From a virus: a stretch of 37,021 nucleotides of DNA. Shown here one piece after another: positions 1 to 9,436 of this stretch; position 1 is the first letter of the stretch; each line of letters opens with the position of its first letter. The stretch lies in the IMG/VR virus record IMGVR_UViG_3300031705_000016, positions 1 to 37,021 of that record; one strand, written 5' to 3'. The notes beneath the pieces were generated by a model, which saw only the letters and a list, made by a program, of their open reading frames with translations, did no database searches and was not told where the DNA came from. Both the position numbers and the translations under genes were made by a program.

Positions 1-900
1 CCACATAAGGTAAGTTTCAATATCAGTAGCAATCTTAGATAAGTGTGCCGCTTCCATGTTTGTGATAAATGTTCTTGTAAGAGATCCGCTTTCAAATGCT
101 TCTCTAGCTCCTGCTTTACCCATGTTAGCAACTAATCCTTCAATACTTGGTACAGATGGGTTGTTTGCGTCAGCGTTAAAGTTTCTCCAAATCTCAGTAA
201 CAGGTACAGTACCATCAGCGTTTAAACCACCTTTGATCATTAAATCTGCTCTAGAAGAAATTGAATAATGAACGTGTGCTTCAGCTCCACCTACAAAGTT
301 GTAGAATTCACGGAAACCAGATCCAGTTTCAATATCAGAGAAACGTTCTCCGTACTCACCTCTTGCAGAACCTTTTCTGAAGAACTTAGTACCTTTAGCT
401 AAATACTTATTATCTAAGCTAGCTGCGTTGTTGTTGTTTACTAATTGAACAGTATAGATAAAACCGTCACCAGCTGGAATGATATCATCCGCTGTAATGT
501 AAAGTTCTAAACCATTGTATTTATCATAAGTGATAATATCACCATGACCAAAAGTTCTTTTAGAAATTTTAATTTTGAATGTAGTACCGTCTACACCTTT
601 TGCTTCACTTGCAGGTTCAATATCCGCTACTATGTAGGGAAGATCTTGTGCAATTGGAGTTTGCCATTTATACTCACCACGTGCATTGTCTACCATGATA
701 GTGTTCTTTCCACCGAATGATGCCATTTGATACAAAGGCATTTCTACCTTTTGTGTCATAGCCCATAAGTCTACTGGACCCATATCCATAGGCTCAGCGT
801 TACCCAACATCTGGGTAAGGTGATAAGAATCTACATGAGAACTAGCTTTGTAGCTTGTATCTCTTAGGAAAATTCCATTGTTTAATACTGGAGTTGCCAT
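1..900 (-). CDS. Major capsid protein, crAss-like, C-terminus beyond the window
   Basis: The reading frame starts with ATG at 900 and stays open for 300 codons to the left edge, so the C-terminus is missing. The protein begins MATPVLNNGIFLRDTSYK and has the look of a crAss-like HK97-fold capsid protein: no long hydrophobic segment, many short beta-rich stretches, and a middle part rich in Gly and Asn. It is the last gene in view of the minus-strand virion block, 45 bp after the scaffold-like gene. The order terminase, portal, acidic protein, this gene is the usual head-gene order of tailed phages. Codon use is smoother and slightly less AT-rich than its neighbours, as expected for a highly expressed protein. 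The family call rests on sequence character plus position. A different major virion protein is possible but less likely. Confidence 0.8.
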   Translation of the reverse strand, partial: MATPVLNNGIFLRDTSYKASSHVDSYHLTQMLGNAEPMDMGPVDLWAMTQKVEMPLYQMASFGGKNTIMVDNARGEYKWQTPIAQDLPYIVADIEPASEAKGVDGTTFKIKISKRTFGHGDIITYDKYNGLELYITADDIIPAGDGFIYTVQLVNNNNAASLDNKYLAKGTKFFRKGSARGEYGERFSDIETGSGFREFYNFVGGAEAHVHYSISSRADLMIKGGLNADGTVPVTEIWRNFNADANNPSVPSIEGLVANMGKAGAREAFESGSLTRTFITNMEAAHLSKIATDIETYLMW

Positions 901-945
901 AATTTTACTTGTTTTTAATTAATTAATTGTTTATATATTTGATTG

Positions 946-2250
946 TTAAATCCTTTTGAAAATGTTGTTGGTTCTTTGTAATTTCTTACCTGCTGGTTTT
1001 CTTTTCTCTTCACTTTGTACACCTAATGAAGATGCACTGTTACTTGCTGATGCAGTCTTCAGTTTTCTTACTGTAGATTCTACACTTTTTTGAGCTCCTT
1101 TATCCATAACCTTTGCCTTATATCCTGCTGGATCAGACAATAACCATAAAGCTTCAGAAATTAAAGTATAATTTGGTTCAACAAATTGGTACTTCTCTAA
1201 AAGGTGACCTAATAGATTTGTATTCTTTCCACTTACTGAAGGATAGCTAGGTTGAACTAAACCATTATATAACATGGCTTGTGTTTTTCTATCTACCTTG
1301 ATATCTCCTAAGTTACCTTCTTTAAGAGTTTCATATACATTTGTCATGTACTGTTTAGAAGCATGTTCTTGTTGCTTCTTCTTTAAGTCTTGCTCTTCAA
1401 GTTTCTTAAGTACAATTTTCTCTTGCATCTTATCTAACTTAGGCTTAAACTTAGCAGCTTGTTTTTCAAGCTTACCTAAATCTTTCCAGATTTCTATCTC
1501 TTCATCTATTTCATCTGAAGTTCCATAACCTGTAGCACCTAAATATTCTTTAATAATTGTTTCTTGATCTGACTCAGACTTAATACTTAATGATTTAGTT
1601 TCTTCAACACTACCTAAAGTATTAAATAATCCTTTTATATCAGTACCTCCATCTGCTACATATCTAGCAGCAACTTGTAATTCTTCTGGTAAACTTGCAA
1701 AAAACTGTTTAGGAGTTTCACGTCTTACTTGATTAGCTCTCTCTTCTAAGTTAGCTTCAATCAATTCTTCCCAGTCTTTCCCTGTGTACTCATCAAATGA
1801 CTTACCGTCATCAAAAGGTACAATTTTTTCAGATTTAACAAGTTTGTCAAATACATCAGAAATACCAGATATAGATTTTCTACCTCTTTTTTCTTTCTTT
1901 TCAATATCCTCATCAGATTCTTCATCTAAAGCATCTAAGATATCATTTGCATCTTCCTTTACTTCTCCTTTTTTTTCACCCACTAACTCATCAAGAGTTT
2001 CAGTTGATGAAGCATCAGGCGCATCTGCTTTAGCTTCCACTTTTGCATCCAAGTTGTCTACACCATCATCATCAGCATCTGCAAAAGAGAAGTCTGCCTT
2101 CTTACTTAATCCAGATAAAATGTTTGGTTTAGACTCATCTTCAGTAGGCAATGTGATATCACTGCCGCTTGGAGCGCCATTGAAGATCTCATCTAAGTTT
2201 ACATCTAATGTTTCTACGTTGCTGTTCACTGTAGTTTCTTTTGTGTTCAT
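946..2250 (-). CDS. Acidic scaffold-like head-assembly protein
   Basis: This 434-residue protein has a very acidic N-terminal third (to about residue 120, many Asp and Glu runs). A Lys/Glu-rich stretch with coiled-coil character lies at about residues 245-310, and the C-terminal tail is short and basic, ending NNIFKRI. That architecture, together with a place between portal and major capsid genes, is typical of phage internal scaffolding proteins, whose basic C-terminus binds the capsid protein. No protease motif is visible. It starts with ATG at 2250 after a 147-bp non-coding stretch, so it may begin its own transcript. It could instead be a structural protein kept in the virion. The scaffold role is inferred from composition and position. 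Confidence 0.6.
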   Translation of the reverse strand: MNTKETTVNSNVETLDVNLDEIFNGAPSGSDITLPTEDESKPNILSGLSKKADFSFADADDDGVDNLDAKVEAKADAPDASSTETLDELVGEKKGEVKEDANDILDALDEESDEDIEKKEKRGRKSISGISDVFDKLVKSEKIVPFDDGKSFDEYTGKDWEELIEANLEERANQVRRETPKQFFASLPEELQVAARYVADGGTDIKGLFNTLGSVEETKSLSIKSESDQETIIKEYLGATGYGTSDEIDEEIEIWKDLGKLEKQAAKFKPKLDKMQEKIVLKKLEEQDLKKKQQEHASKQYMTNVYETLKEGNLGDIKVDRKTQAMLYNGLVQPSYPSVSGKNTNLLGHLLEKYQFVEPNYTLISEALWLLSDPAGYKAKVMDKGAQKSVESTVRKLKTASASNSASSLGVQSEEKRKPAGKKLQRTNNIFKRI

Positions 2251-2397
2251 AATATTGTTGGTTTTAATATTTAGTTCTAAGCCCTATACATACAATATAA
2301 TAAAAGTTTATACATGATCCAACATATTAAACTTATAATATTTGGTATTTATGCAAACTTTTTTGCAGTATATAGCTAACGGTGTTTATTTTTTATA
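2251..2397 (-). other. Non-coding spacer with GTTAGCTATATA motif, hairpin and weak promoter-like boxes
   Basis: This is one of the few gaps in the minus-strand block. Read on the minus strand after the portal stop it contains GTTAGCTATATA (2380-2369). Next comes an inverted repeat TGCAAA/TTTGCA with a 4-nt spacer (2352-2367). Then come a TTTG (2357-2354) and, 18 nt on, TAAGTTTA (2335-2328), which misses the Bacteroidota -7 consensus TAnnTTTG only at the last base. The leader to the ATG at 2250 would be long. A separate transcript for scaffold and capsid is plausible; the promoter assignment is weak. Confidence 0.4.
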
Positions 2398-5142
2398 TTA
2401 TTTATCAGGTTTTTTCACATCATACTTGTTTTTATTCTCTCTGGCAATCTCTAGATCCTTAGAAGCAACGTCTCTTGTTGCTGCTATTTTCTCTCTTTCA
2501 ACCTGGAGTCTTTCTTTCTCCATACTTCCTTTCATTGCCATTTCATCACGCTTCAAATTAGTTTGCTCTCTATATTGAGTAGTCTCTCTAATATCTTTCA
2601 TAGCGTCTTGATAATCAGATACTTTATTCTCATTTACATCTGACATAGAACCATAACCAGCAGCTTTAATCTCTGCTAGCAAGACATCATTCTTTCTATC
2701 TTTATCATTCTCTTGCATTTCAACTTGTAATTTTTGTTGATCCTCTTGTGCCTTAGCAGCAAGTGCATCTTCTTGCATTTTACGTTGTTGTTGCATATCC
2801 TCTGATCTTTGCTTCTCAACTCTTGCTTCTGCATCTTTTAAGATATCAGTCACTTCAGATATAGAATCAGCTTTAACAATGTTACCAAGCTCATAAATTG
2901 ATGCTCCAGTAGTGTTGTTAGTTACTGCCATCTGCTTTAGTTGTTCTAATATAGCTCTGTGGTTAGTTTTAGTGGTTGCAAAGACATTAAAATCTCTAAG
3001 TAATAGATCAGTTCCATTAATGGTAAAATTAACCTTCTGAGCCTCTGTAGAGATGTAAGACAATCTTACACTTGGATTAGTACTATTATAAAATTGTGCA
3101 AGATCAGTTCTCATTTGGTGAACTCTTGGCATCAAGTGATCTGAATGTTGTACAAAATAAACCTCTGTTTGAGCATATGATTGCTGCATAGCATTAACAA
3201 CACCCGTTGCTGTTTCTGCAGATACTGCTCCACCTAAACGTTGTGGATTAATACCAATAGAATCAAAACATTGTTGTTTGAAATGATTTGCTAAAGAAAT
3301 TCTACCCATTAATCTACTAGTCTGCTCCATGTTAAGAGTTTGATAGTGATTAAAGTTTGTAGCGTTTTCTGTATTTGTAATAGATGTATCTAAAGGAAGC
3401 ATTGAAAAATCTTTCATTGCTGTATACGCTTTAGCATAATTGTTCTTACCCCAATCTTCACCCATTGAATGACGTGGTAAAGCATTTTGATCAAACATAA
3501 TCACAGTACCTAATTCATCAATAAGGATGTCAGCTATCTGATTATTAACCATGTTGTAACCTACTTGGTATGCTTTCATTAAATCTACTAAAGAAGTAGA
3601 CCTTGTATTTCTGTCAGAGAATACTCTTCCTTCTACAGGTAATTTACAACCATATAAAGAATTCTCCCCTTTAAATTGGAAAGGAAGTCTTCCCGGTTTC
3701 TCTCTATTAATACCTAAGTAAATAGGATTAACATTATCACCCATTGATGTTCTCCACATTGCAGGAACATTAGGTCCTACTTTAACACCACCCCAAGTTT
3801 CATTGATCCATATCCATTCAATATGTTCTCCTTGTAATAATGTATCTTTTGATCTATTCTTAAATATAGATGTATCATAAACTGGTTTTTCAGTTATTTT
3901 AAATGATTCATCAATTATTTCTTGAGTTACTTCACCATCAAATTCTATCTTAGTTAAATGACCAACTCTTCTTTGAGTCTTCCAATAGATTGTTGATACT
4001 CTCATCAAGTTACCATCACCATGCTGTTCTAAGTCTTCACTTTGAGAAAGTATCTCTGTTAATATATCTCCACCACGCGCTGGGTCTGCTGTTGTATTGC
4101 TTACATATTGTCTGTATGCTAAACCAGGAGCATTTGTATTCCAATCATGTGATCTTGAAGGATCATAATGGGAACCATCATTCTGATAACCATTAACTTG
4201 ATATTGTGCAGATCTTGCAGGATATATTCTTTGTAATGATTCAAGTTGTTTCTCATTCATTAAATATCCGTATTTATCCACCACATCAGATACAGTCATA
4301 AGATCCACTTTACCTACGTAATTTGAATCTGATATATATCTTTGATCTGGAGATTTTTGATAGAATGTTAATACTGGATTCCACAACTCTACATCATAAT
4401 CATCTTCTAACATTCTGAAATGCCAAAACTCTCTATCAGCAATAAGCATATCTCTAAACCCACGCTCTTCAAGTTCTTGCATTCTAAACCTTTCCTCATC
4501 CACATTTAATTGGTGAGTTGCCCATTCTTCCACACTACTTCTATAAGACTTACTAAAATAATCTTCTATTTCTGGTAAACTCTTTAAGTTATCTGGTGCA
4601 AGTTGTTGTTGAGCTTCTTCTGAAGCTGGATCCATACCAGCCTCAATCATTTTTTCAATCAGGCTTCTTTCAGCATCTGCCAACAATACATCTTCAATTT
4701 CTGCTTTCTTCTGTTCAAGCATTTCATTGTATGACTTATCATCCACAGCTCTGAACTGTACTTTATTATATCTCTTGGTGAATTCACCACTCAATACATT
4801 AATAACATTTGGTATAATAGGATAGAACTTTAATTCTAACGCGGAATCATTTTCCTTTGTTAAAACATCCATCATTTCCTTATAATCATTATCTTCCTCA
4901 ACTATATAATCAGTCTTGTCAATAATACCTTTTGCTAACTTGTAATTTTTTAAAAGTCTTCTGGCATTGATTCTTAAGAATTCAACACCTTGTAATTCTA
5001 ACCAATCTAAATTCCATGCTGCCCAATCATCAGTTTTTTCTGAAGAAGGTAAAAACTGTACTGGTTGAGTTAAACTAGAGTAAGTAGGGCCTCCCTCTGC
5101 CTTAGCTCCATTTTTTAACTGCATTGCATTTAATACTTTCAT
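2398..5142 (-). CDS. Portal protein, crAss-like
   Basis: This 914-residue protein directly follows the terminase in the direction of transcription (21 bp gap). Long size, high Asn/Gln/Tyr content and the N-terminal stretch around residues 105-125 (FYPIIPNVINVLSGEFTKR) resemble crAss-like portal proteins, which form the dodecameric DNA gate at one capsid vertex. From about residue 770 to the end the protein is a Gln/Glu/Lys-rich, almost hydrophobic-free segment with strong coiled-coil character, longer than expected for a minimal portal. It probably extends into the head or the barrel. The ATG at 5142 leaves room for an A/T-rich leader. Portal identity is supported by order and length as well as sequence. 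Confidence 0.82.
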   Translation of the reverse strand: MKVLNAMQLKNGAKAEGGPTYSSLTQPVQFLPSSEKTDDWAAWNLDWLELQGVEFLRINARRLLKNYKLAKGIIDKTDYIVEEDNDYKEMMDVLTKENDSALELKFYPIIPNVINVLSGEFTKRYNKVQFRAVDDKSYNEMLEQKKAEIEDVLLADAERSLIEKMIEAGMDPASEEAQQQLAPDNLKSLPEIEDYFSKSYRSSVEEWATHQLNVDEERFRMQELEERGFRDMLIADREFWHFRMLEDDYDVELWNPVLTFYQKSPDQRYISDSNYVGKVDLMTVSDVVDKYGYLMNEKQLESLQRIYPARSAQYQVNGYQNDGSHYDPSRSHDWNTNAPGLAYRQYVSNTTADPARGGDILTEILSQSEDLEQHGDGNLMRVSTIYWKTQRRVGHLTKIEFDGEVTQEIIDESFKITEKPVYDTSIFKNRSKDTLLQGEHIEWIWINETWGGVKVGPNVPAMWRTSMGDNVNPIYLGINREKPGRLPFQFKGENSLYGCKLPVEGRVFSDRNTRSTSLVDLMKAYQVGYNMVNNQIADILIDELGTVIMFDQNALPRHSMGEDWGKNNYAKAYTAMKDFSMLPLDTSITNTENATNFNHYQTLNMEQTSRLMGRISLANHFKQQCFDSIGINPQRLGGAVSAETATGVVNAMQQSYAQTEVYFVQHSDHLMPRVHQMRTDLAQFYNSTNPSVRLSYISTEAQKVNFTINGTDLLLRDFNVFATTKTNHRAILEQLKQMAVTNNTTGASIYELGNIVKADSISEVTDILKDAEARVEKQRSEDMQQQRKMQEDALAAKAQEDQQKLQVEMQENDKDRKNDVLLAEIKAAGYGSMSDVNENKVSDYQDAMKDIRETTQYREQTNLKRDEMAMKGSMEKERLQVEREKIAATRDVASKDLEIARENKNKYDVKKPDK

Positions 5143-5163
5143 TCCGTATTTATTTAGTTAAGT

Positions 5164-7353
5164 CTATTTATAATTTTTGAATCCAGACCTTCTAGGTCTA
5201 TTACTATCAGGCTTGCCAGCACGTCCAATATTTTTGAACGGACTATACTTTAATTTACTGATTTTTTCTGAATTTACCAAAGAATCACCCTCTGATTCTC
5301 TTCTTTTTGTGTATCCTCTGTTTGACTGTTGTATTTTTACAAAGGCAATTAGTGCACCAAAGGCAACCAATCTATCAACATTCAGTCCAGGGTAGTATGC
5401 CAACATTTCCGTTATCAACATAGGATCAGGAACTCTTTCCACACCTAATGTCTGATTTGTAACAACACCATTGATATCAGTTTCTTCATCAATAACCTCT
5501 CTTAGAAATTCTATTGCATAAGAAATTAAGTGACTCTTAAATAGTGTTCCTGTATTCTTCCATCCATATTCCTGATAAACAGTTCTATTAGAACCAAGAT
5601 CTTTAAGGAATAAGATTTGTTGTTTTGGAACCAGGTATCTTTGTTTCTTTCTAGCAATCATATGTTGAATGAATAGAGAAATATTATTCTCAACAAGTGT
5701 CCATGCGTTATACCACTCAATTATCAACTCTAATCTTTCATGTGTTCTGTTGATATCATCAAATCTACCACACCAAGCAGCAACAATCTTATCTTTCTCT
5801 AAGAATTGTTCTACATCACCTGCAGCAGTTGTTCTAGTAACTTCAGTTGCATTCTTGTATACAAAAATACTACATAATGAATCTGAAGTAGTTGTCTTTC
5901 CTTCTGATACTGGATCAATAGAGGCATAATAAGCACCAAATTCAGGTCTCTTAGCAGCTGGTCTTTCCCATACCACTATTGTTCCTGTTTTATCAACTTG
6001 CTTCTTATCTACAGGGAATTTAGTGATTGGAAGTTTATTTGTTCTCTTAGCAAATATTCCTTTCTCATCTCTGTCTAATTCAATCAGCTCATAAGGGTAT
6101 TCCTTTTCCTCAATTCTTTTCTTCTGTCTTGTAAGTATACCTTGAGGGAATATAGATTCTTTTCTATAAGCAAATGCCTCAGCAATATTCATTGGTTTCT
6201 GAGAAATTCTTAATTGGTATGCTTCTCCATTTAATTCATTTTTCCAACGGGATCTTTCTTCAATGATTGCTATAACTGCCTCTTCAACTTTAGAGTTTCC
6301 AAACTTATCTATAAATGGAGGCATAGACCATTGCTCCGGAATAAACAAACCTGCCATTCCAATAGTACCATCCTTATCCATAAGATTGGTTTCTACAGAA
6401 TATATGTCATTTGCTTTAGGGTTTAAGATCATCTCTTTCAGTGGATTACATTGTTGTAAATCCCCCACTGATCCTGCTGCAATAAACATACCTGTAGTCA
6501 TCATCCCTGAAGACATTGCTGGACGTAAGTATTCATATGTCTCACCCATCTTAGGAGCAATACCTGCTTCTTCATGGAAGAATATTGTACACGGTCCACC
6601 TACTCCTGTAGTTGCATTTTTCTCAAATGAACCACCTTGTATTTTAGACTTTAATCCTCTGGCTGTTTTTCTATTACCTATCTTAACTTCAATTTGCTGT
6701 TGCCATAATAACACCTTTTCTGGATTACTAGGTCTATACCAAGCAGTATGTTCATTAAGAAACGTTTTATATTCATCTAAGAATTTCCAAGAACCTTTAT
6801 CATTGATAAAATCTTTCAAAGAGGCCCCTATCTTACAGATACTACCTTCTTCAAACCAATATGTATTAATGATCTTTCCCATATGGAAATATGAGGAAGC
6901 TATCTGACGTTTTTTTAATATTGCTGCATGTTGATTATTCAATTCAGCTAATAGTTCATACAAAGCCATGTGATACTGAGCATCTCTTACTTTTGCAAAA
7001 CCATATTTCTTTTCTTCCTTGTCAAATATAGGTAGAAAGTTTAACCACATATAATAATCTCTGGTTAGGAAAAAACTCCTCCCCTTATCATTATATATTA
7101 CACCTTCTCTACACTTAGTCTTCTGATCTTCCCAGTAATTAGTAAAATCTTTTGACCTGAAAGGGCTATTACAATAAAAACCTTGGTCATTAAACGCTTT
7201 AGCCTCTGCATTGAACTCATAGGCCATGTCTGTAAATCCATAAAGACCAGGTTCACTGAATATACTTAATATATATTCAATGAAATCTGATTCTTCTTTA
7301 AACTCAGTTGTTTCCCACTTGCCATTATTATATGTAGGTACAATCTTATACAT
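5164..7353 (-). CDS. terL: Terminase large subunit
   Basis: This is the 729-residue packaging motor. The ATPase half shows a deviant Walker A-like segment, KKRQIASSYFHMGK (about residues 147-160), and a clear Walker B, TIFFHEEAG (about 256-264) with adjacent acidic residues. The RNase H-fold nuclease half has the motif ASIDPVSEG (Asp480) and a late Asp in GLNVDRLVAF near residue 690, the usual metal-binding positions. The length fits crAss-like terminases. Its start overlaps the end of the GroES-like gene by 8 bp, so the two are translationally coupled. It cuts and threads the concatemeric genome into proheads through the portal encoded next. No small terminase is recognised nearby, although one of the unknown small proteins upstream could fill that role. 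Confidence 0.93.
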   Translation of the reverse strand: MYKIVPTYNNGKWETTEFKEESDFIEYILSIFSEPGLYGFTDMAYEFNAEAKAFNDQGFYCNSPFRSKDFTNYWEDQKTKCREGVIYNDKGRSFFLTRDYYMWLNFLPIFDKEEKKYGFAKVRDAQYHMALYELLAELNNQHAAILKKRQIASSYFHMGKIINTYWFEEGSICKIGASLKDFINDKGSWKFLDEYKTFLNEHTAWYRPSNPEKVLLWQQQIEVKIGNRKTARGLKSKIQGGSFEKNATTGVGGPCTIFFHEEAGIAPKMGETYEYLRPAMSSGMMTTGMFIAAGSVGDLQQCNPLKEMILNPKANDIYSVETNLMDKDGTIGMAGLFIPEQWSMPPFIDKFGNSKVEEAVIAIIEERSRWKNELNGEAYQLRISQKPMNIAEAFAYRKESIFPQGILTRQKKRIEEKEYPYELIELDRDEKGIFAKRTNKLPITKFPVDKKQVDKTGTIVVWERPAAKRPEFGAYYASIDPVSEGKTTTSDSLCSIFVYKNATEVTRTTAAGDVEQFLEKDKIVAAWCGRFDDINRTHERLELIIEWYNAWTLVENNISLFIQHMIARKKQRYLVPKQQILFLKDLGSNRTVYQEYGWKNTGTLFKSHLISYAIEFLREVIDEETDINGVVTNQTLGVERVPDPMLITEMLAYYPGLNVDRLVAFGALIAFVKIQQSNRGYTKRRESEGDSLVNSEKISKLKYSPFKNIGRAGKPDSNRPRRSGFKNYK

Positions 7354-7717
7354 CTTCTATTTCAAGTATAATTGCATATACGTCACCTTCTTGAATTAGC
7401 AAATGATCCTCTCCATCATGCTGCATTGTAGTTGGTAAACAATGTTCAGTGTATTGAACAATATCACCTACATTGATCTCCTCCACTAATTGTCCTTTTG
7501 CCATCACAACTCCTTTATACTCAGTCTTTTGTGCCATCTCTGGTACATATAATCCTGAAGTAGTTTTTGTTTTAGCTTTCTTCTGTTTGATTAGAATCTT
7601 CTTTCCTGTTGGTTTTACTTGTTGTATCATCTTCTTTTGATTTAGTTTTTGTTTTGTCTTCATTAAATATTGGCTCTTCCCAGTAGCAAAAATACCAATC
7701 ACTACTTTCATTATCAT
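7346..7717 (-). CDS. GroES-like co-chaperonin (Cpn10)
   Basis: The 123-residue product matches the GroES fold from about residue 33 to 118. It begins VKPTGKKILIKQ, where GroES has its N-terminal RPLxDRVxVKR strand. A polar, Thr/Lys-rich mobile loop (47-56) then leads into SGLYVPE, with LYV where GroES has the GroEL-binding IVL. YKGVVMAKG, INVGDIVQY and the final DHLLIQEGDVYAIIL match the rest of the barrel. About 30 residues at the N-terminus are extra; starts at Met19 or Met30 would give a standard-length GroES. Phage co-chaperonins such as T4 gp31 replace host GroES so that GroEL can fold the capsid protein. The position between small head genes and terminase fits that use. It overlaps terL by 8 bp. 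Confidence 0.85.
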   Translation of the reverse strand: MIMKVVIGIFATGKSQYLMKTKQKLNQKKMIQQVKPTGKKILIKQKKAKTKTTSGLYVPEMAQKTEYKGVVMAKGQLVEEINVGDIVQYTEHCLPTTMQHDGEDHLLIQEGDVYAIILEIEDV

Positions 7718-7720
7718 TCA

Positions 7721-8239
7721 CTAGAGTTGATCATAGGCTAATCCGGCTCCTCCACGTACAGAACTTTCTTGTTCTTGTTTCATATCAGTGAACGCACCTT
7801 TGTATGATTGTCTAATTTGATCAAACTTTGCAGCAGCATTAACCATTGAGTTAATGTTACCGTCTCTCCCGTGTTCTATGGCCGTAACTTGCATATATGC
7901 AGCTAGTCTATCAAGCATGGATTTAATCCCCACATAAGCCCTGTATGTAGGTGTCTCATATAACTTCTTACACATCTCCAATGCGTATCTGATCTTACCA
8001 TCTTCAGGAGACTCTTCTAAACCTACTTCTTCAATAATTATATCCTCCTTTTCATGTTCAGGTAGATTAAAGAATGGATTAAGATCTGGATTAGGGCAAC
8101 TCATGTAAAATATATACTGATATACTTGCATATTTGTATCAGGATATGAATCCATTATTGCTTTTAAAAAGGGTAATGCATAACAGTGTTCTGTAGGTAT
8201 AACCTTACTGTTTTGTATATCAAATAATCTAACTATCAT
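7721..8239 (-). CDS. Conserved-looking protein of unknown function in the head operon
   Basis: I choose the ATG at 8239 (172 residues, MIVRLFDIQNSK) because a longer in-frame start at 8290 would overlap the previous gene. The 8239 start leaves a 10-bp gap and has an A/T-rich leader. The protein is soluble, mixed alpha/beta, with an acidic middle (EHEKEDIIIEEVGLEE) and a helical C-terminal half; the end is Gly-rich (RGGAGLAYDQL). It lies two genes before the terminase, where some phages carry a small terminase or head-completion protein. Nothing in the sequence proves either role. Confidence 0.75.
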   Translation of the reverse strand: MIVRLFDIQNSKVIPTEHCYALPFLKAIMDSYPDTNMQVYQYIFYMSCPNPDLNPFFNLPEHEKEDIIIEEVGLEESPEDGKIRYALEMCKKLYETPTYRAYVGIKSMLDRLAAYMQVTAIEHGRDGNINSMVNAAAKFDQIRQSYKGAFTDMKQEQESSVRGGAGLAYDQL

Positions 8240-8249
8240 ATAATTTTTT

Positions 8250-8528
8250 TTAAAGGTTGGCTTCCATGTATCCAATAATTGTTTCAGCACTATCAGTCAC
8301 TGTAATTGGTACAGGTTGAGGTTGCGTTCCTATATATAAAACAGATATACCAGGAATAATTTTTTTAGTTGTTACATCCCAGTAGGGACCAACACCTATT
8401 ATATATTTTCTATCAACATTTAAAGGTTGTTCTGAACCTCTAACCCAATCAACCCCTGTTGGACCTCCTCCATTACCACCATATGTTGGTGCTAATTGTA
8501 CTTGTGTTAATTCTACTACTGTTGCCAT
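8250..8528 (-). CDS. Small Gly/Pro/Thr-rich protein, unknown
   Basis: The protein has 92 residues and starts MATVVELTQVQLAPTYGGNG. The first 25 residues are rich in Gly, Thr and Pro, followed by alternating hydrophobic residues that suggest a small beta-sheet domain (KYIIGVGPYWDVTTKKIIPG). There are no Cys, no transmembrane segment and no signal peptide. The start shares one base with the stop of the upstream nuclease gene (TAATG), so the two are probably co-translated. Composition and location suggest a minor virion or decoration protein, but this is only an inference. Confidence 0.7.
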   Translation of the reverse strand: MATVVELTQVQLAPTYGGNGGGPTGVDWVRGSEQPLNVDRKYIIGVGPYWDVTTKKIIPGISVLYIGTQPQPVPITVTDSAETIIGYMEANL

Positions 8529-9340
8529 TATTTATTTTCTTTTAACCATATCATAAGAGAAGCCACTTCATCTTTTAAATATGGGAGTTCATATATTTTA
8601 ACTTCCTTTAAAACAGGTTCACCATTTAGTATTTTACTAATAGGATAACCATTTGAGTCTTCACCTACAGTTTCAAACTTAACATGTTGTATTGTTAATT
8701 TACCAATCTTTAATTTGGGGTTATGCTTCTTAATAATATACGCATAAATACTCAGTTGTAGGTTATAATGCTTGATATTACAATCATCTAAGTGATTAAC
8801 AGGCTTATACAATTTGTTTGTAATACCCTCCCAATTAGTGTATCCTTTCTCTTTGATTTCCTTATTTGTTTTGTAATCATGAATGTTAATATACCCATCA
8901 ACTACTTCAACTAAATCAGCTTGACCACATAGTGCCATTGATTTTAAATACACCATGTGTTCCGGGTATACTCCTTCTTCAAGCTTTTGCTTAGGTGCAT
9001 ATTTCACACCATCTACATCAATATCAGGCTTAATAATAGGTACTTCAATTCCATTACGTTCAATGGTTGTAAAGTCTAGCATATCAGCCTCTCTTTGGTT
9101 ATGATACCAATTACCTAATTTAATAGCTCTATTAGTTTCATTATCCCAAGCAGTAAGTATTTCTTTTGGTGTCATACCATGCCACTTTGAACGCTTATTC
9201 TTTGATGATCTTTTTGCTTGACCATCTCTATCAAATTTAGGTTTGAATTTCCCTATGAAAGATGTTACACTAGTCCAATCAATTTTATCTTGATCATTAC
9301 TTTCATAAATGTGCCCTTCTTCTTTAAAAATTATTGCCAT
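8528..9340 (-). CDS. PD-(D/E)XK nuclease, RecB/Cas4-like
   Basis: The 270-residue protein carries the ordered motifs of RecB-family exonucleases. GNWYHNQRE supplies an early His (His80). CGQADLVEVV provides Asp142, and INIHDYKTN the Asp155-x-Lys157 core of the PD-(D/E)XK fold. HYNLQLSIYAYI (Gln195, Tyr199) is the QxxxY helix. No iron-sulfur Cys cluster is visible, so it is RecB-like rather than Cas4 proper. It probably trims or degrades DNA, either host DNA or phage recombination and packaging intermediates. It is unusual in sitting inside the virion block, whereas the second such nuclease in this window (from 36564) sits in the replication block. Confidence 0.85.
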   Translation of the reverse strand: MAIIFKEEGHIYESNDQDKIDWTSVTSFIGKFKPKFDRDGQAKRSSKNKRSKWHGMTPKEILTAWDNETNRAIKLGNWYHNQREADMLDFTTIERNGIEVPIIKPDIDVDGVKYAPKQKLEEGVYPEHMVYLKSMALCGQADLVEVVDGYINIHDYKTNKEIKEKGYTNWEGITNKLYKPVNHLDDCNIKHYNLQLSIYAYIIKKHNPKLKIGKLTIQHVKFETVGEDSNGYPISKILNGEPVLKEVKIYELPYLKDEVASLMIWLKENK

Positions 9341-9343
9341 GAT

Positions 9344-9436
9344 TTAAGATATTGTGCTATACCAATAACCACCCTCTTGGTTGGTTGTGATACTGCTTGT
9401 TACACCATTACATATGTAATTAATTTGTATGCTCAT
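9344..9436 (-). CDS. Possible 30-residue peptide
   Basis: A short frame exactly fills the gap between the Cys-rich gene and the nuclease gene. It starts with ATG at 9436, overlaps the upstream gene by 17 bp, and ends with TAA at 9344, three bases before the nuclease start. It encodes MSIQINYICNGVTSSITTNQ followed by ten residues ending WYSTIS. The tight fit in an otherwise gapless operon favours a real peptide, but the length is too short for certainty and no function can be read from it. Confidence 0.4.
   Translation of the reverse strand: MSIQINYICNGVTSSITTNQEGGYWYSTIS

Noticed and set aside
1274-2317. Plus-strand open frames opposite the scaffold and portal genes
   Set aside because: They are Ser/Leu/Phe-rich shadows of strongly coding minus-strand genes and have no domain features.
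8240-8290. Longer start for the 172-residue gene at 8239
   Set aside because: It would overlap the preceding gene by 41 bp and adds only a Lys-rich stretch without fold support; the ATG at 8239 has a better leader.
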